Numbered from the stretch's first letter, positions 36,376-48,499 are shown. The stretch is 64,000 bases of DNA from Protula sp. h YS-2021 (GCA_949752745.1 OX457031.1:1990765-2054764), one strand, 5' to 3'. Numbers and translations are program-made. The notes: a model not told the origin generated them from the sequence alone.

Positions 36376-37340
36376 TCATATTTCTATTGGTGGTAGCATT
36401 CTCGTTTAAGAAAGCCCTCTAAAGCTTTTAAAACACCATCTTATTGATTGAGAATGCAAGTATTGTGTCTTAAACGGTTTTTGAACAAGTAATTTGATTT
36501 CGTAAAAAAAGGAAAGAAATTTTTTTATTAAAGTAGCATCATCGAAAGACTCAAAATTTAAAAGCGCTCATGAGGGCCCAGGGGGGAGTCTGACGTCATT
36601 ATGACGGTATGATAGACGGATGGTAGAAGTGCCGCCTAGGGGGGGGGGGGGGCAGGGCATGTTTTGTCAAAAAAAAACATCGTCGGTTGACTGATTCACG
36701 ATTAGTAAAAATTGGGATGAGAAACAAGTCGGTTTTTCTAAATAGAGTGATTATGTGTGATAATATCTTCCATTTCATTTATTAAGATATTAAACCATCA
36801 TTGCATAAAAAACAAAAACAAATACTGTATTTATTGTTTGCATAGCGTAGAGAGCAATGACAATATATTTGAGTAATGATGCATTAGTGTAACAGGAAAC
36901 AGCTGTGCTACAAAGGAAATATGTGCTGTTACCATAGTAATTGCTAACATCACTAAGAACAATTATCCGAGATATTTATACAATATGACTCTTACTGTTA
37001 CCATAGTAATCTAGTGTTCATTTTGTTAGAAAAAGAATTGTAATTATGAAATACTTAAGGTTGTAATAACAGAAAAAAGTATATTTCAAACAGTAAAAAA
37101 AACCAGAAAACAAACATTTACCTTTATAATATCAATATAAATACTATAGTGGTCTGTCGTGGAGGTTTGTTCATATCCTCTTCTCTTAAAATGAGGACAT
37201 ATGATATTGTTTGGACATTTCAGAAAAGTATTAGTATTATTGCAGTCTCCTCTCAAATAAAAAACTTAAAATTCAACATCATGTTTTGAAGGGTAGACCT
37301 TAAATAAAATCGTTTTAATAAAATAGAATGCTTAAATAAA
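36376..37340. other. No gene seen; 3' flank of the N-acetyltransferase-like gene
   Basis: AT-rich, with a G homopolymer near 36638-36651. On the minus strand ATTAAA near 37313-37318 could serve as the poly(A) signal of the upstream gene. Confidence 0.4.
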
Positions 37341-37344
37341 ATGT

Positions 37345-38997
37345 TTATAGCTTTGCGTGTAGATTGTCTCTCTGTCTTTCGAAGCTAACCAGACGTTCGA
37401 CAGGATCTATGACACGTTTGAATCCCGGAAGTGTTTTACATGCCTTGCAGACTGCTTCCTCTGACATTGCTACAGGCATCACGATTCGCAGAAGTAACGG
37501 CTCTTTTGATTGGCTGGTAGCAGTAAGGGGCAAATGTACATGCGCATGTTGAATGACATCATTGGCATCTTCAGCATCACTGCCAAAATACTGAATCGTG
37601 TATAAGTATCCATTAAGTACCTCATAACCGAAACCGAATGTCATACTTTTGCAGCCACCACGGGAATCAAAACTCGCACTTATACCTTTAATTTTCTGTA
37701 TAATTTTATGGAAATTTCCATCTTGAAGTCTAAATAAAGCGTTACCCGCTTCACACATTATGCGTTTATTTGGAAAAATCCGCCATTGTACATCCTGGTT
37801 GCGAAGATATTTCAAGCTTTCTTCGGCTGTTAGCATACGTGTGAAAACCTCATTTGAATAAATATGCATCTCAATGTCCTGTACGTAATTAGAGTCAAAT
37901 TCATAATCCCGAAATATCTAAAACAATACAAGAAAAAAACATTGAAATGAAGAAAGAAATTTATTGATAACAAAGAAAGAAATTTATTGATAACAAGCAA
38001 ACTTTAAATAAGACATTCAATTGTAAACAACTAGATAAGGTGAATAAAAATATACATAGCCAAGGGAAAATTCCTGTTTGTCATTCACTTTAGTTGCTAG
38101 CGAAAACAATAAAAGCAACTAAGGCGAAGAAGAAAACTATTGTTTTTCAGCAATGTTTTAAGCACTATAAGATTTATTTGTAGTAGTCCTAGCAGTGCCA
38201 GCAAGCAATCGTAATTGTTCCATTTCGTTGATTTTGGGGATAGAAACTATATAAATATAACAAATAAGCTATGAGAAATAGTGCTAATTTCTCATCTAAG
38301 CTTGTGACCCATAAAATATTTAAATCAAAAGCAATGAAATTTACAAAAAGCAAAAAAGGAACAAAGAAAACAAATTGTACAGTACTCTTATCGAAAGAAG
38401 GTAAGGTTCCATCCATACTGGTACCGGCTTTCCTTTCATCATGTGCCAGTGAGATGTGGTAACGCCGGCAAAGTGCTTGATGCCTTTGTACTGCCCTTCA
38501 AAAGATTCTTCTGCAGAAGATTGAAAAGACAAAAAAATAAAAATAAAACACTGTCAGCAGATACTATATACATGCTTTAAATGTGTATATGTATGTCAAA
38601 ACAGAATTGGAAAATAATGAATATATATTCTATTTATATATTTTAATATTCTGTTTATATAGTTGAATATTATATTTATAAATTTGCATATTCTATTTAT
38701 GTATTTAAACATCCTATTTTAATGGATAAATATAAACACAGAAATGACTTATTTTACATATATACTTATTTTATCATTTGTAGCATTTGATGAAGCGAAA
38801 AGCTTATTGGATGATACTGAAGATATGCCAGAAGAGCCACTCTTTCCCTCCCCCTCTCACGCCTTCTCTGATGCCTCCACTGACCATTAACAAAATTTAT
38901 AAATCAAGACCATCACAGATAAAGGACTTAAAAGGGGGTATTACAATAAACTCGCCATAAACAAGCCATCCTCATCACGATATGCCCTGACGAGTAG

Positions 38998-39039
<42 letters not shown>

Positions 39040-39966
39040 TTCAGGAGATGGGATTATTATCTCCGCATAAATAAGAAGAAAGAGATCTAATTAAGAAATT
39101 AAGGACACTTTTGGTCACAATTGGCTTTATCCTAGACGTAACAGAATTAATAAATCAAGACGGTCTCGGATAAAGAATTCTCAGTTAGATCCAATCTTTA
39201 AAGGTACTAAGAAACATTTTTGGGTGCATTTGTACTTATTGTCGACGCTCTAACGCGCTTTAAGAATTAATAAATCAAGACCGTCTCGGATAAAGAATTT
39301 TCAGTCAGATCCAATCTTTAAACATGGGTTAATAATATATATATGTTTTACTATATGCATATGCTTATTATATCCACATGTTTGGAATGTGCATATATGT
39401 CATTTGCGAAAATGACAGTAATTGCCGAGAAACGAATCTGACCAATAGTTCTCTGTGGTATCTCTCATCTGTGGTGCGGATGGAGGCGTAAACCTTCAAT
39501 TTAAATGCCGAAATATTTCGCTTTTAGAATAACACCTGATTTGAAACAGCTATCTTGTAGTTATAGGAACATTAACAGGTACCTTTGCTATGGTACTAAC
39601 GTCACCCAGATGAATTGTGGGATTCGAACACGCCATAACACTCTTGCCAAAGAAGTGAATACGAATTATTTAGATATTATATGCCATATTTGTTGGAAAG
39701 GACAGGACAACAACACAATTCAGGACAAATTAAAAAAATTTCTATTTTATTCATTTAAGAATATGCAAGAAAAATAATAAATTGAAAACTCTACGTACAA
39801 TTTTTCCTTTTGAGACAAAAACCTTTATAGTTCTATCCGAGTCTGCCAAATATTTGTGATATTCTGCAGGAATATAGCCATTCCCTTTGTAGATCTTTCT
39901 TTGTGGGTCAAGGTCAAGGACACCTTGGTAATCCTCAAGCACTGCCACACGTTCCTGAATATCCAT
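37345..39966 (-). CDS. NAT16-like: NAT16/histidine N-acetyltransferase-like protein, three exons located
   Basis: Exons, 5' to 3': 39799-39966, 38419-38510, 37345-37917. Exon 1 carries YIPAEYHKYLADSDRTIKVF, which parallels the start of the GNAT domain of vertebrate NAT16/HISAT. The 30-codon exon ends KGKPVP and joins in phase 0 to IFRDYEFDSNYVQD. The long last exon (190 codons plus stop) includes EESLKYLRNQDVQWRIFP and YLYTIQYFGSDAED, matching the family's C-terminal half (conserved FGSD). NAT16-type enzymes acetylate the amino group of histidine using acetyl-CoA in the cytosol. Exon 1 ends in phase 0 and exon 3 opens needing one preceding base, so one exon of length 3n+1 is expected between them, carrying the acetyl-CoA pyrophosphate-binding loop. 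I could not find it in 38511-39798. The gene may be a pseudogene, or that exon is too diverged to see. The BEL/Pao remnant begins about 190 bp upstream of exon 1. Confidence 0.72.
38784..38890 (+). other. Possible plus-strand terminal exon, weak
   Basis: TATCATTTGTAG precedes a 34-codon acidic/serine-rich frame (FDEAKSLLDDTEDMPEEP) ending in TAA, inside an intron of the minus-strand N-acetyltransferase-like gene. No upstream exon or homology; may be chance. Confidence 0.2.
39000..39040. repeat. (TG)n microsatellite
   Basis: Nearly pure TG repeat of about 36 bp. Confidence 0.95.
39143..39331. repeat. Direct repeat, 122-bp offset
   Basis: AATTAATAAATCAAGAC, then GTCTCGGATAAAGAATT and TCAGATCCAATCTTTAAA, occurs at 39145-39209 and 39267-39331, with a weaker third trace near 38897-38930. 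It may be part of an unrecognised mobile element. Confidence 0.75.
39595..39660 (-). mobile_element. Fragment with tRNA-like B box
   Basis: On the minus strand GTGTTCGAATCCCACAATTC resembles a SINE B-box region. No convincing A box. Confidence 0.3.
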
Positions 39967-40152
39967 TTTACTGTAACAATAATACCGATAACATAGATAA
40001 AGCAGAGGTTATCTTAGATAGCCAATACCGACAACAGAGATTACTCAGAAGTTATCCTTACATATAACATAACGATAACAGAGATAACTTAATGGTTATC
40101 CTTAGATGTAACAGAAATAACTCAAGGGTTATCCTTAAACACCAAATACCGA

Positions 40153-40342
40153 TAGCAGGATTCATCTCTGAAGGGATGTAAAACCAATCAGTGGGTTTGG
40201 TTACATCCTGAACGATCGTTAAACGATTAGCCACAAACGTCTTGAAGCGGGTTGTTTGGTTGCGAATGAGCTGTAGAGTGCACATGGAATCTGTCCAAAA
40301 GTAGTATCGGTCAATTTTGAGATCAAGCTCCCGAGTTATCAT
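40153..40342 (-). pseudogene. BEL/Pao RNase H fragment
   Basis: The minus-strand frame has RYYFWTDSMCTLQLI and FKTFVANRLTIVQ, ending PSEMNPA. This is the BEL/Pao-type RNase H pattern around the catalytic FWTDS aspartate. The usual continuation after the NPAD region is absent, and sequence rich in GATAAC/CCGATA words follows. It abuts the gag fragment with no linker. Confidence 0.82.
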
Positions 40343-40922
40343 TTGGTGCTATTTACATCTGACAAATAACCCATTTTGGACAGTGTAAGCTGACATTTCT
40401 GCATCTCTTGCGATAACTCAAGCAGACCCTGTACATCATTTGTTTTTAACGGAGGCGCCTTTGTCAAACTGTCAATGTATGATCTTGCTATTGTGTGGGG
40501 TTTACCGTACCTTTGGGCTAACAAATAACACGCACGATTGTAACCCTCAAGAGGGTCCAACAGAACACAATCTTCAATGAGACGTTTCGGTTCACCAGTA
40601 CAAAACTGGATGAGATAACTCAACTTCAATCTAGAGTCAAACACTTTGTTCGCAATATTAATTTCAAAGTTTGTAATGAACTTGAAGTATTCTTTTGCAT
40701 TACCGCCAAAGGTAAACAACTCCGGCTTTGGCAAGTTCATGGTATTGTTAATAGCTGCTAACAAACCACTGTCGCTAGCCGGATGTGAGGGAATCACTTG
40801 GGGATGCGGCAGTGCATATCCTGGCGACTGGTGTGTAGAAGTTGCTGGCAAATCCCCGGTGGCGAGAATGGGCGGTGCGACTGAGCTCCGGTGATCCTCA
40901 GTAGGCGTCACGTTAGGTAGAC
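40342..40922 (-). pseudogene. BEL/Pao gag N-terminal fragment (DUF1759-like)
   Basis: A proline-rich start, then LPKPELFTFGGNAKEYFKF and DCVLLDPLEGYNRACYLLAQ, typical of the Pao gag core. The fragment stops at MGYLSDVNST, where the family normally continues without a break. That continuation lies on the opposite strand, starting at 40923. Confidence 0.85.
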
Positions 40923-41927
40923 ATAGTGAAGCGTCTCCCAAACCACATCCGAGCAAAGTGGCTGGAAAAGGCTGACTCGATCATTGAAACGAATCGAGAA
41001 CCTGATTTCTCTGATTTGAGTTTGTTTGTGCAAATCAGGGCTCGTGTGGCCTCCACGGTTTATGGTCAGGAGTTGGCAAATGATTCTAAATCAACTGGGT
41101 ACTCACGGCCAAGCAAGGTGAAGAAATCCATAAGTCATGGTAGCAAAGTGACAACTCTGGTTACTCATTGTAATAATGTGTCATCAAATAAAAGCAATGT
41201 TGGTCAAAGTAAACCAAGGCAAGGGGTTGAGTCGGGGTCGAGTCAAAGCAGCTCAAACTCAAATCAAGGTGGTAGTACACAAAGGGGTTGTCCAGTGTGT
41301 AATGGAAATCATTTTGTAGCGAAGTGTAACGAATTCTGCGCGAGGTCGGTTGATGACAGGAGGGATTTTGTCCGCAGAAAACGCATGTGTTTTAATTGTC
41401 TTCGCTTTGGGCATACAGCTAAGGGTTGTTTGAAGCAGTCACAATGCACTCAGTGCACTGGTAAACACAATGAATTGGTACATTGTGACAAACCGGAACA
41501 GTCCGATACACAGGTAAAGATGCCGTCCGTCGGTGAAAGCAACATACACTGTACATCAGTGTCGAGAAATAAGGTGTGCCTCCGCATATTGCCCGTGTGT
41601 GTACGTGCCAACGGCCAATCAGTCCAAACTTATGCCTTGCTAGATGCAGGTTCAGATGTTAGTCTTTGTGACAGTAGCTTAGTTGTGCAGTTTGGACTTG
41701 AGGGCAAACCAGCGTCATTCAATATTACAACGGTAAATCAAGCGACAAGTAAAAAGAAGGGTAAAGAAGTTAGTTTCACTGTGTCTTCGCTCGATAACAG
41801 CGAACACGTTATGCTGGACAAAGTGTGGTCTGTAGATCGATTAAATGTATCGCTGTCCAGCCTCCCCCAAGAAAACCTTTGCGATAAATGGCCCCATTTA
41901 GCAGGAGTACACATTCTGGATAAATAG
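40923..41927 (+). pseudogene. BEL/Pao gag C-terminus with zinc knuckles and protease
   Basis: Opens with IVKRLPNHIRAKWLEKAD, the gag continuation. Three CCHC-type knuckles follow (CPVCNGNHFVAKC, CFNCLRFGHTAKGC, CTQCTGKHNELVHC). A DUF1758-type aspartic protease comes next, with the catalytic triplet in LLDAGSDVSLC. The frame closes at a TAG shortly after HILDK, before the end of a normal protease domain. No ATG begins this piece, so it is a fragment, although open for about 330 codons. Confidence 0.87.
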
Positions 41928-41929
41928 GC

Positions 41930-42755
41930 AAACCATGCAGTGACTAACTATCACTTTAAATATCAAATGGCCCTCCACCCAGCCATAAGCGGAATTCTTA
42001 TTTATCACCTTGACCACCAATCCCCCCACCAACTGGTTTAGTTTATTCACTAAAATAGTTTATGCGTTTCAATATGGATCCTTTCAAATAGAAAAATGCC
42101 AACTGTTGCTCCGGCTTCACGTCCAATACAATATATGGCAAAATTAAATATCGCAAAAACGATATATTAACTTTTTAGCTAAACTTGTCAGTTGTACTAT
42201 TTTAAACACTATTTTTGCAACTATTTTTCACTCCTCAATGTTTTTTTCAGCTGTTTTGCTTTCAGATGTTTCGTTTTCAGCTTTCAGTCTGTTTTCAGCT
42301 TGTCAATATTTGCATTATTTAAATTAAATAACTAAATAACACTTACGTTATGGTACCTGTTTGTACTCTGGTCCTTCCAGTATCTTATTTTAAAACTAAA
42401 GCTATCGACCGATTTACTGATAGTGTTCCTACTGGAGTCCATGGCACGGCATTGCCTTTGTCCCCATTATATATAAAGTACACAAGGCTGCACAAGCCAC
42501 GGTAACCTTGAAGCAATTCAAGTACCTGACAAGTACACAACTTAGTAACAGAAACGCTGTACATTGCTACATGTGTTGCATTCCTTATCAGCTTGTTTTT
42601 ACCGGTATAGAAAATAATTAGGGATTCAGCTTTTACATAACAGACTTTGATGCTTTATAAAAGAACAAAACTATATAAAACCATATAAAAGAACAAAAAG
42701 AACAAAACAAAAACGATCACAGTTAACGTACCAACTGTAACAAAAACACTATCAG
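41930..42755. other. No gene seen
   Basis: AT-rich sequence after the retrotransposon remnant. No LTR boundary could be recognised. Confidence 0.4.
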
Positions 42756-43095
42756 CGTCAAGAATGCAGAAAACAGGGTGAAATTATGGAAAAAATTAAC
42801 ACTTTCAAGGCCGTAAAAACAGAGTGAAGTCATAAGAAACAACAGAGTCAACAATGCAGAAAACAGGGTGAAATTATAAGACAAAAATCACCCTTAACAA
42901 CAAAGAAAACAGGGTGAAATCACACAAGAAAACACTCCGTCAATAACGCAGAAAATAGGGTGAAATAGTAAGGCAAAAACACAAACAGCAACGCAAAAAT
43001 TAAAAGAAAAAACGTTCAACGGCGCTGGAAATAGAGTGAAATCGTTCGACTAAAACACTCAGTGACGAAAAAGCAAGATGAAATTATACGAGAAA
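42756..43095. repeat. Degenerate minisatellite, roughly 45-53-bp spacing
   Basis: GCAGAAAACAGGGTGAAAT-like words recur about seven times between A-rich spacers. Confidence 0.75.
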
Positions 43096-43409
43096 ACCCT
43101 GGGTATTATTTCAAACTGAGCATTTTGCGTTTAGGGTCATTTCACATGATAACCAATTGATAAATGAATGCGCCCTCCTTCCGTCCCGTCGAATTAAAAT
43201 ATACAATTTCGTTCAATTCTTTGTAGGCAAATCGCAAGAAATTTATGTTACAGGTATAAACATGATACGGAGAAGGTAATCTACAAATGAAAAGCACAGT
43301 GAAATTTCTCAAGCTGTAAAACCATGCAGCTAGATTTGCTAAACTGTAAATTTGTTAAATTTGTGAAAATGACTTTTGTATCTATTATTATATATTTAGG
43401 GGTTTAGCA

Positions 43410-43485
43410 GGGATCATGGCGTCTACATTATAGATCATGACGTCTACATCATAGATCATGACGTCTACATTATAGATCATGATAA
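43410..43485. repeat. 21-bp minisatellite, four copies
   Basis: ATCATGACGTCTACATTATAG repeated four times; each unit contains the palindrome TGACGTC(A/T). Confidence 0.88.
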
Positions 43486-43689
43486 TATTCTCAATTACGT
43501 CCTAATTTCAACACATACATGATGAGCCAGCTGAAGTCTTTTGTTTCCAGGTCCGTGGAAATTAAATCAATATGTACATTTAAAGAGGTCTATGGTCTCA
43601 ATAAGAAACTGGTACAGATTCAGAATGTTCAGATCTACAGGTTTAACCCAACTTTGATGGTGGTATATTTTATAAGAATGTACTGTGGT

Positions 43690-43880
43690 ACAGATTATAG
43701 GTAGCAGCAGCTGAAGGTACTATTGTGGTGGTATATTTTACATCAATGTTCTGCAGGTGGTAGAGATTACAGGTAGCAGTAAAGAAAGGCACTATGGCGA
43801 TGGTATATTTTACATGAATGCATTCGAAGCGATAAAGATCACGGGTAACAGTACTATGGCGAAGGTTGCTTTACATATTG
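43690..43880. repeat. Degenerate repeat, about 70 bp
   Basis: GTGGTATATTTTACAT with GGTAGCAGT words, about three copies. Confidence 0.55.
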
Positions 43881-44655
43881 TAGGTAGCACTATTGAGATG
43901 CTTTCCCAATGTACTGTAGGTACTGTGGGTATATAGGTACTATAAATACCATGTGAATTTGGCAATATAACTGTGTTATATATTTTGTTTTAATTATGTT
44001 ACATTTACAAGATTTATATCAGATACCATTAAAACGTACAACGAAGTTGCCCTTATAAAAGTTTCATTTGAATTTCTACAGCAATTTCTCAATAATATTC
44101 TGAACTAATTAACACTTTTGTGGAATCATTCAAGTTTTTAATGACATTAATTGTTCGTACCATGCTTAGTGGTAAATGTGATGCTGCTTTTGAATGGACA
44201 CAGGCATGTTATTGATCTAGGGAGGAAACGTATTGAATTTAATACTTTTGATCAGGCCCATTAAGTCCCAAAGCACGCCCTAACCAGACAGATAATTACA
44301 ATTAAACACAGTCCAGGTGTCACTTGAGAAAAAAGATTATTGTCACAATAGCTTTTTAATAAAAGTAATAAAATGGTTCTTGGTGTTCATTAGGGGCCGT
44401 AGCATAGAATAGTGTTTTGTTTAGTTGCAGCAGTCTTGAGTATAGCCAGATATGATTTTGTTGAATGAAAATTAGTGGTTAAAAGTGAATAAAAATTATA
44501 ATATAAAATTTGTTAAGAGATCAAAGTTGACTTAAAATAGGAAAACTGATTCAACTGAGCTCTAGTAGTGGACTCGTTCTTTGTTGATATACTGTTCTAC
44601 GTCAGTGACGTCATTGCCTGTTGAAATATAGCACTTCACCTGCTGCACCCGGAAT
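43881..44655. other. Upstream region of the four-TM gene
   Basis: AT-rich with no exon seen. An unspliced 5' UTR probably occupies the right end. No definite TATA box. Confidence 0.4.
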
Positions 44656-45369
44656 ATGAAGGAACGTAAAAGTATGCTTATGGTGGAAATTCCCTCGTCT
44701 GAAACAATGTCAGGGTCTTTCAGTTCCTTGAACACAGGAAGACGTGCGATAACACATAGCACTGTCTCAACTCCAGCAATGGACGACCGGAAGATGGTGC
44801 GCCGGAAAAGTGTGCGTAATCGAGCACGTCGATCAAAGCCTCAAAACCGAAAGCATTTAACGTCTTGTTTCGCTTTTATCTCCTTTCTCCAAATCGCCAA
44901 TGGGGTAGCTATTATTGGAGTCCAGTGTGAAAGGCAGTACATGCCAAAGTCTGAATATGAATTTATCATGGCTACCGGAGTGTTTGGTATTCTCTCCAGT
45001 TTGGTTAACACCCCGGTCCTGGTTAAAGGTTTCAGAGGAAAGTATACCTGCCTGCAGACCGTGACGTCATCAATTTGCGCGCTGTGTATCATGGTTGCTG
45101 TGCTGATCACTTGCCCGTATCTAAGCGACGAATTGGAGCTGCGAAACACACACTTTGACTTGAATACAACATGCAGAGAAAAGACACAGAGCGACGTAAT
45201 ACTCAAAGTTTGCATTTGGAGAAAGGTAATGGAAGCGTGGGCGATATTAGGACTTCTTATGTTTGCGATAGTATTAGTGGCAGTTAATAATTTTCTCACT
45301 TGTTTACACATTTGCCCTTGTCATGATGACGAAGAGTATTCCGAGTTATTCCATGAGAGAACGAAATAA
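44656..45369 (+). CDS. Intronless four-transmembrane protein, 237 aa
   Basis: A single uninterrupted frame whose start has a purine at -3. Residues 48-67 are strongly basic (RRKSVRNRARRSK) and precede TM1 (about 68-91); TM2 is about 102-124, TM3 about 133-156 and TM4 about 191-213. A short cytosolic tail follows (CPCHDDEEYSEL). The TM3-TM4 loop holds an N-glycosylation sequon (N170) and two cysteines, so it is probably extracellular with both termini inside. The layout is tetraspan-like (similar to MS4A or TMEM families), but the CCG motif of true tetraspanins is absent and I do not recognise the family. It has coding-like composition unlike its surroundings. The opposite-strand frame at 44841-45311 is its shadow. 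Lack of introns suggests either a natural single-exon gene or a retrocopy. Confidence 0.65.
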   Translation: MKERKSMLMVEIPSSETMSGSFSSLNTGRRAITHSTVSTPAMDDRKMVRRKSVRNRARRSKPQNRKHLTSCFAFISFLQIANGVAIIGVQCERQYMPKSEYEFIMATGVFGILSSLVNTPVLVKGFRGKYTCLQTVTSSICALCIMVAVLITCPYLSDELELRNTHFDLNTTCREKTQSDVILKVCIWRKVMEAWAILGLLMFAIVLVAVNNFLTCLHICPCHDDEEYSELFHERTK

Positions 45370-46840
45370 AGATAACGAGAGATCATCGGAGATAAGCTGA
45401 TACACTATAAGATATGTAGAGAGATGACGTGATAAGACGAAATACAGATTAAAATATCAAAAAATTGCATCATCTGGCAAACAGAATATAAGGTCTCATA
45501 AGAATACAATATTATGACTTAACAAAGTGACGACATTTTAAAATAAGTTAAACTTACACGTGATATTTAGAAGATGTATATTATTTACCACTACGAAGAG
45601 GTAGATCTTTAGTTCAGCATTTTCGTAATTAATCAATATTATCTTTATATGGCCTCGGAATATTTCAATATACGCTTTGTTACATTGCTTGTCTGGCAGT
45701 ATGATCAGAAATAACTCCAAAATTTACCGCCCATTGCAGTCCGTTCAACATTGAAAAGTTGTTGACGTTGGAAACAGGGCAATCGACGAATCACGGTCTA
45801 GAAATGCAGGTCTTTTATAGGTATGGAAGTGGCAATAGGTCGACAAAACGCAAAAAGATATCAGAGTACCAATGCTTCTGCAATCAATCGACTCGAATAA
45901 TTCATTATGTACTTGATATAACTTTAAAATTTTCATACATATCTTTTCTTTCTTTATTATGATTAGCATACATTAAATTCATTTTCTTTGATTTACCTTT
46001 ATTGTAGTTTATATCGTAAAGCATTGCAATACAGAATGGTGGAGAAAAATATATGCCAGTTTCAAATTGGTATAAAACAATGGGCAAAACTTAGAGCTTG
46101 GAAAATTATTCAACATAGGGCTTAGAATAGATAGAATGTAATAGGGTAAATGTATTTGATTTAGACTTCTGTTCACCTCACTCGTTTCTTGTCTTATTGA
46201 TGCCAGCATTATATATATAGTCCGCCTGCCGGACTATAGTAAAAAAGACAACATTATATATAGTGATATTGCCGCTTTTTACAATGCTATAGTTATTTTC
46301 AATAAAATAAATTTAATGTATGTGTTTTCTTGTAGCATAAACTCTAAACAAAGGACTACTCAATATATTTTCGTATGTCAAGGTCTAGTAAACGACATTT
46401 AATTATGTTTAATAATTTTTTGGGGGAGGGCTGCCATTGTCGTAGAATGTGCCACATTGCGTGATGTTTTGGCGACTGCTAATGTTGTGAAATGTGTGCC
46501 ACATTCTTTAATATTATACAAAAAGTCAACGGAATTTTAATTGTATTATGACGCTATCTGCTACTGTCTGTGTTGTGATTATAAATGAGTACTCTATACC
46601 GTTAACATAACAGTCTACTATGAGTTTTTGTATGTATGCATAAGACCTGACTTTGCTAGAAAAAGCTGATTTCCTTGAGGATGTGATATTTTCCAGTAAG
46701 TTAAGAGTACATAATGAAATTCGGATAAGTTGAATGAGTACAAACATGCCTCAGTGTGTGAAGGAAACCTAAACATTTAATCCCAGAGTTAAGGAAACAG
46801 ATGAACAAAAGCTGAAGTGACTCTTGACAATGATTTAGAT
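45370..46840. other. No gene seen
   Basis: AT-rich. A 9-bp-arm hairpin (TATAGTCCG, five-base loop, complement) lies near 46215-46238, flanked by TATATATAG words. Open frames on the minus strand have no support. Confidence 0.4.
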
Positions 46841-46842
46841 AT

Positions 46843-47070
46843 TTAATACACTTAATATACTGAACATACTTAATGTACTGAACATACTTAATGTACTGAA
46901 CACGCTTAATGTACTGAACATACTTAATGTACTGAACACGCTTAATGTACTGAACATACTTAATGTACGGAATACATTTAATGTACTGAGTATAATTAAT
47001 GCACTGAATATGTTTATTGCACTGAATATGTTTATTGCACTGAATATGTTTATTGCACTGAATATATCTA
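46843..47070. repeat. 18-bp minisatellite
   Basis: TTAATGTACTGAACATAC repeated about a dozen times, grading into GCACTGAATATGTTTATT at the right. Confidence 0.93.
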
Positions 47071-47079
47071 ATGTGATTC

Positions 47080-48200
47080 CAGGCTTGTCTTCTCAGTTTA
47101 CCTAACTAAACTCAACTGTTATCAGGTTTAAGTTCAATATAACTCCATGGAATTTTTGTACTTGATTACATGTCCAGCATAAGGAGTACATGCGATTTAC
47201 AAACCTAACCTCACTGATTGATTGATTGATTGATCTGACTGAAAGGTATTTCTCATTAACGCAGAAGATTAAGCGTTACATTATGTTTCTATTAGAACAT
47301 TAATGTAAAATAAATCTCTGTTGTTTTGCTACATCAATTTCCAAGTCGCCACACATTGAAAATAACAGAGGTAGGTTTGGGGCTGTCAATCCGTCCTTCC
47401 ATGCTACTATCACCTCTATCATGCGTTTCGTACGACATTTTGTTTATAGATGGCCTACAATATTCCGCACTAGCACATTTCTACTAATGTTTTTATCTTA
47501 ATCCAATTTCACGGTCACAGTGTAAGCATTCTTTAATTTTCAGTTCCGAATGGGGCTGTTCTCTCTGCGGCGGTTCGTTTTGATAAATGATATCAATTAT
47601 GGACCAATCAAATCAAAGTTTTGACCAATCAAACTGAAGTACTAACTTTTCTAATGCTTCTTTCCGCCTACAGCTTCATAAAGAAAAAGTTAAAAATTAT
47701 TTTAAAACAATATTTGAAAGAATTTATCATACAAATCTCATGTTCAAAAATACTCCCGTTGTGAACATGTGTAATCGTAGCTCATGAGAGAGTGACGTCA
47801 TTTTAAATGAAGTTCATCTGTGAGCATTTAATTAGTAATGGTTCAGGGAAAATATTGGGTCGTTTTATTATACATGAAACAGCTGTTGGCGAGAGCACCA
47901 CGATGTATCCCTGGATCTAGTAATACAAAACAGAGAAAAAGGAGAGAAAATCCCGAACTGGAATCCAAGATGGCAGTGACTTTAAAACTGGGTCAAGTGC
48001 AAATAAAAATAGTGTGCACCTATTCACATAAAAGGTCATCTATGCCGCATATCACAGTATTATTACGGTGAAAGTATACAGCCAGAGATGGATGGACGAT
48101 ATGACAGACGGGTGGACGGACAGTCGGACGGACGAAAAGCACACAAACACACAAAACCCCGGTTAAGGGCTAAAAGCATACGCCACGTTGCTTGATATCG
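47080..48200. other. No gene; probable dispersed repeat at 47830-48180
   Basis: The GACGGGTGGACGGACAGTCG-type tail near 48105-48135 and a similar GATGGACGGAAGGACAGAC at about 54672 suggest a dispersed element. The open frame 47838-48071 lies within it and is not called. Confidence 0.4.
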
Positions 48201-48415
48201 CATGCAGGCCCATAAAACTACAGCACCACAAAGGCAGCAACCATTAGAAAGCGTCTATCTTGGCATGCCTAGTTTATGGGGCAGGAAGACATATAAATCA
48301 GATTTTGTTAATGTTTCTCTGTACAAGAATTCTTCTTCGGTTTCTCTGAGTTCTTTCTTCTTCTTCTTTTTCTGCTTAATTTTTATGTTACTGTTTTCTA
48401 TATTATTATTATATA

Positions 48416-48421
48416 TATCAA

Positions 48422-48484
<63 letters not shown>
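48416..48484. repeat. (ATT)n microsatellite
   Basis: Nearly pure ATT tract, giving a polyleucine frame that is not a gene. Confidence 0.97.
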
Positions 48485-48499
48485 CTGTTATAATAATAA

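Larger units (their letters stand above)
40153..41927. mobile_element. Rearranged BEL/Pao LTR-retrotransposon remnant
   Basis: Three coding pieces of one element type lie in the wrong order and orientation: RNase H and N-terminal gag on the minus strand, and C-terminal gag plus protease on the plus strand. Reverse transcriptase, integrase and LTRs were not seen. The element is incapable of autonomous movement. Confidence 0.85.

Noticed and set aside
39421..39560. Missing exon 2 of the NAT16-like gene on the minus strand
   Set aside because: A frame there (YASIRTTDERYH) faintly recalls a GNAT loop, but it lacks a good acceptor and the expected glycines, and two frames are open equally.
44841..45311. 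156-codon gene on the minus strand
   Set aside because: It is the antisense shadow of the four-TM protein, which has the better coding and topology evidence.
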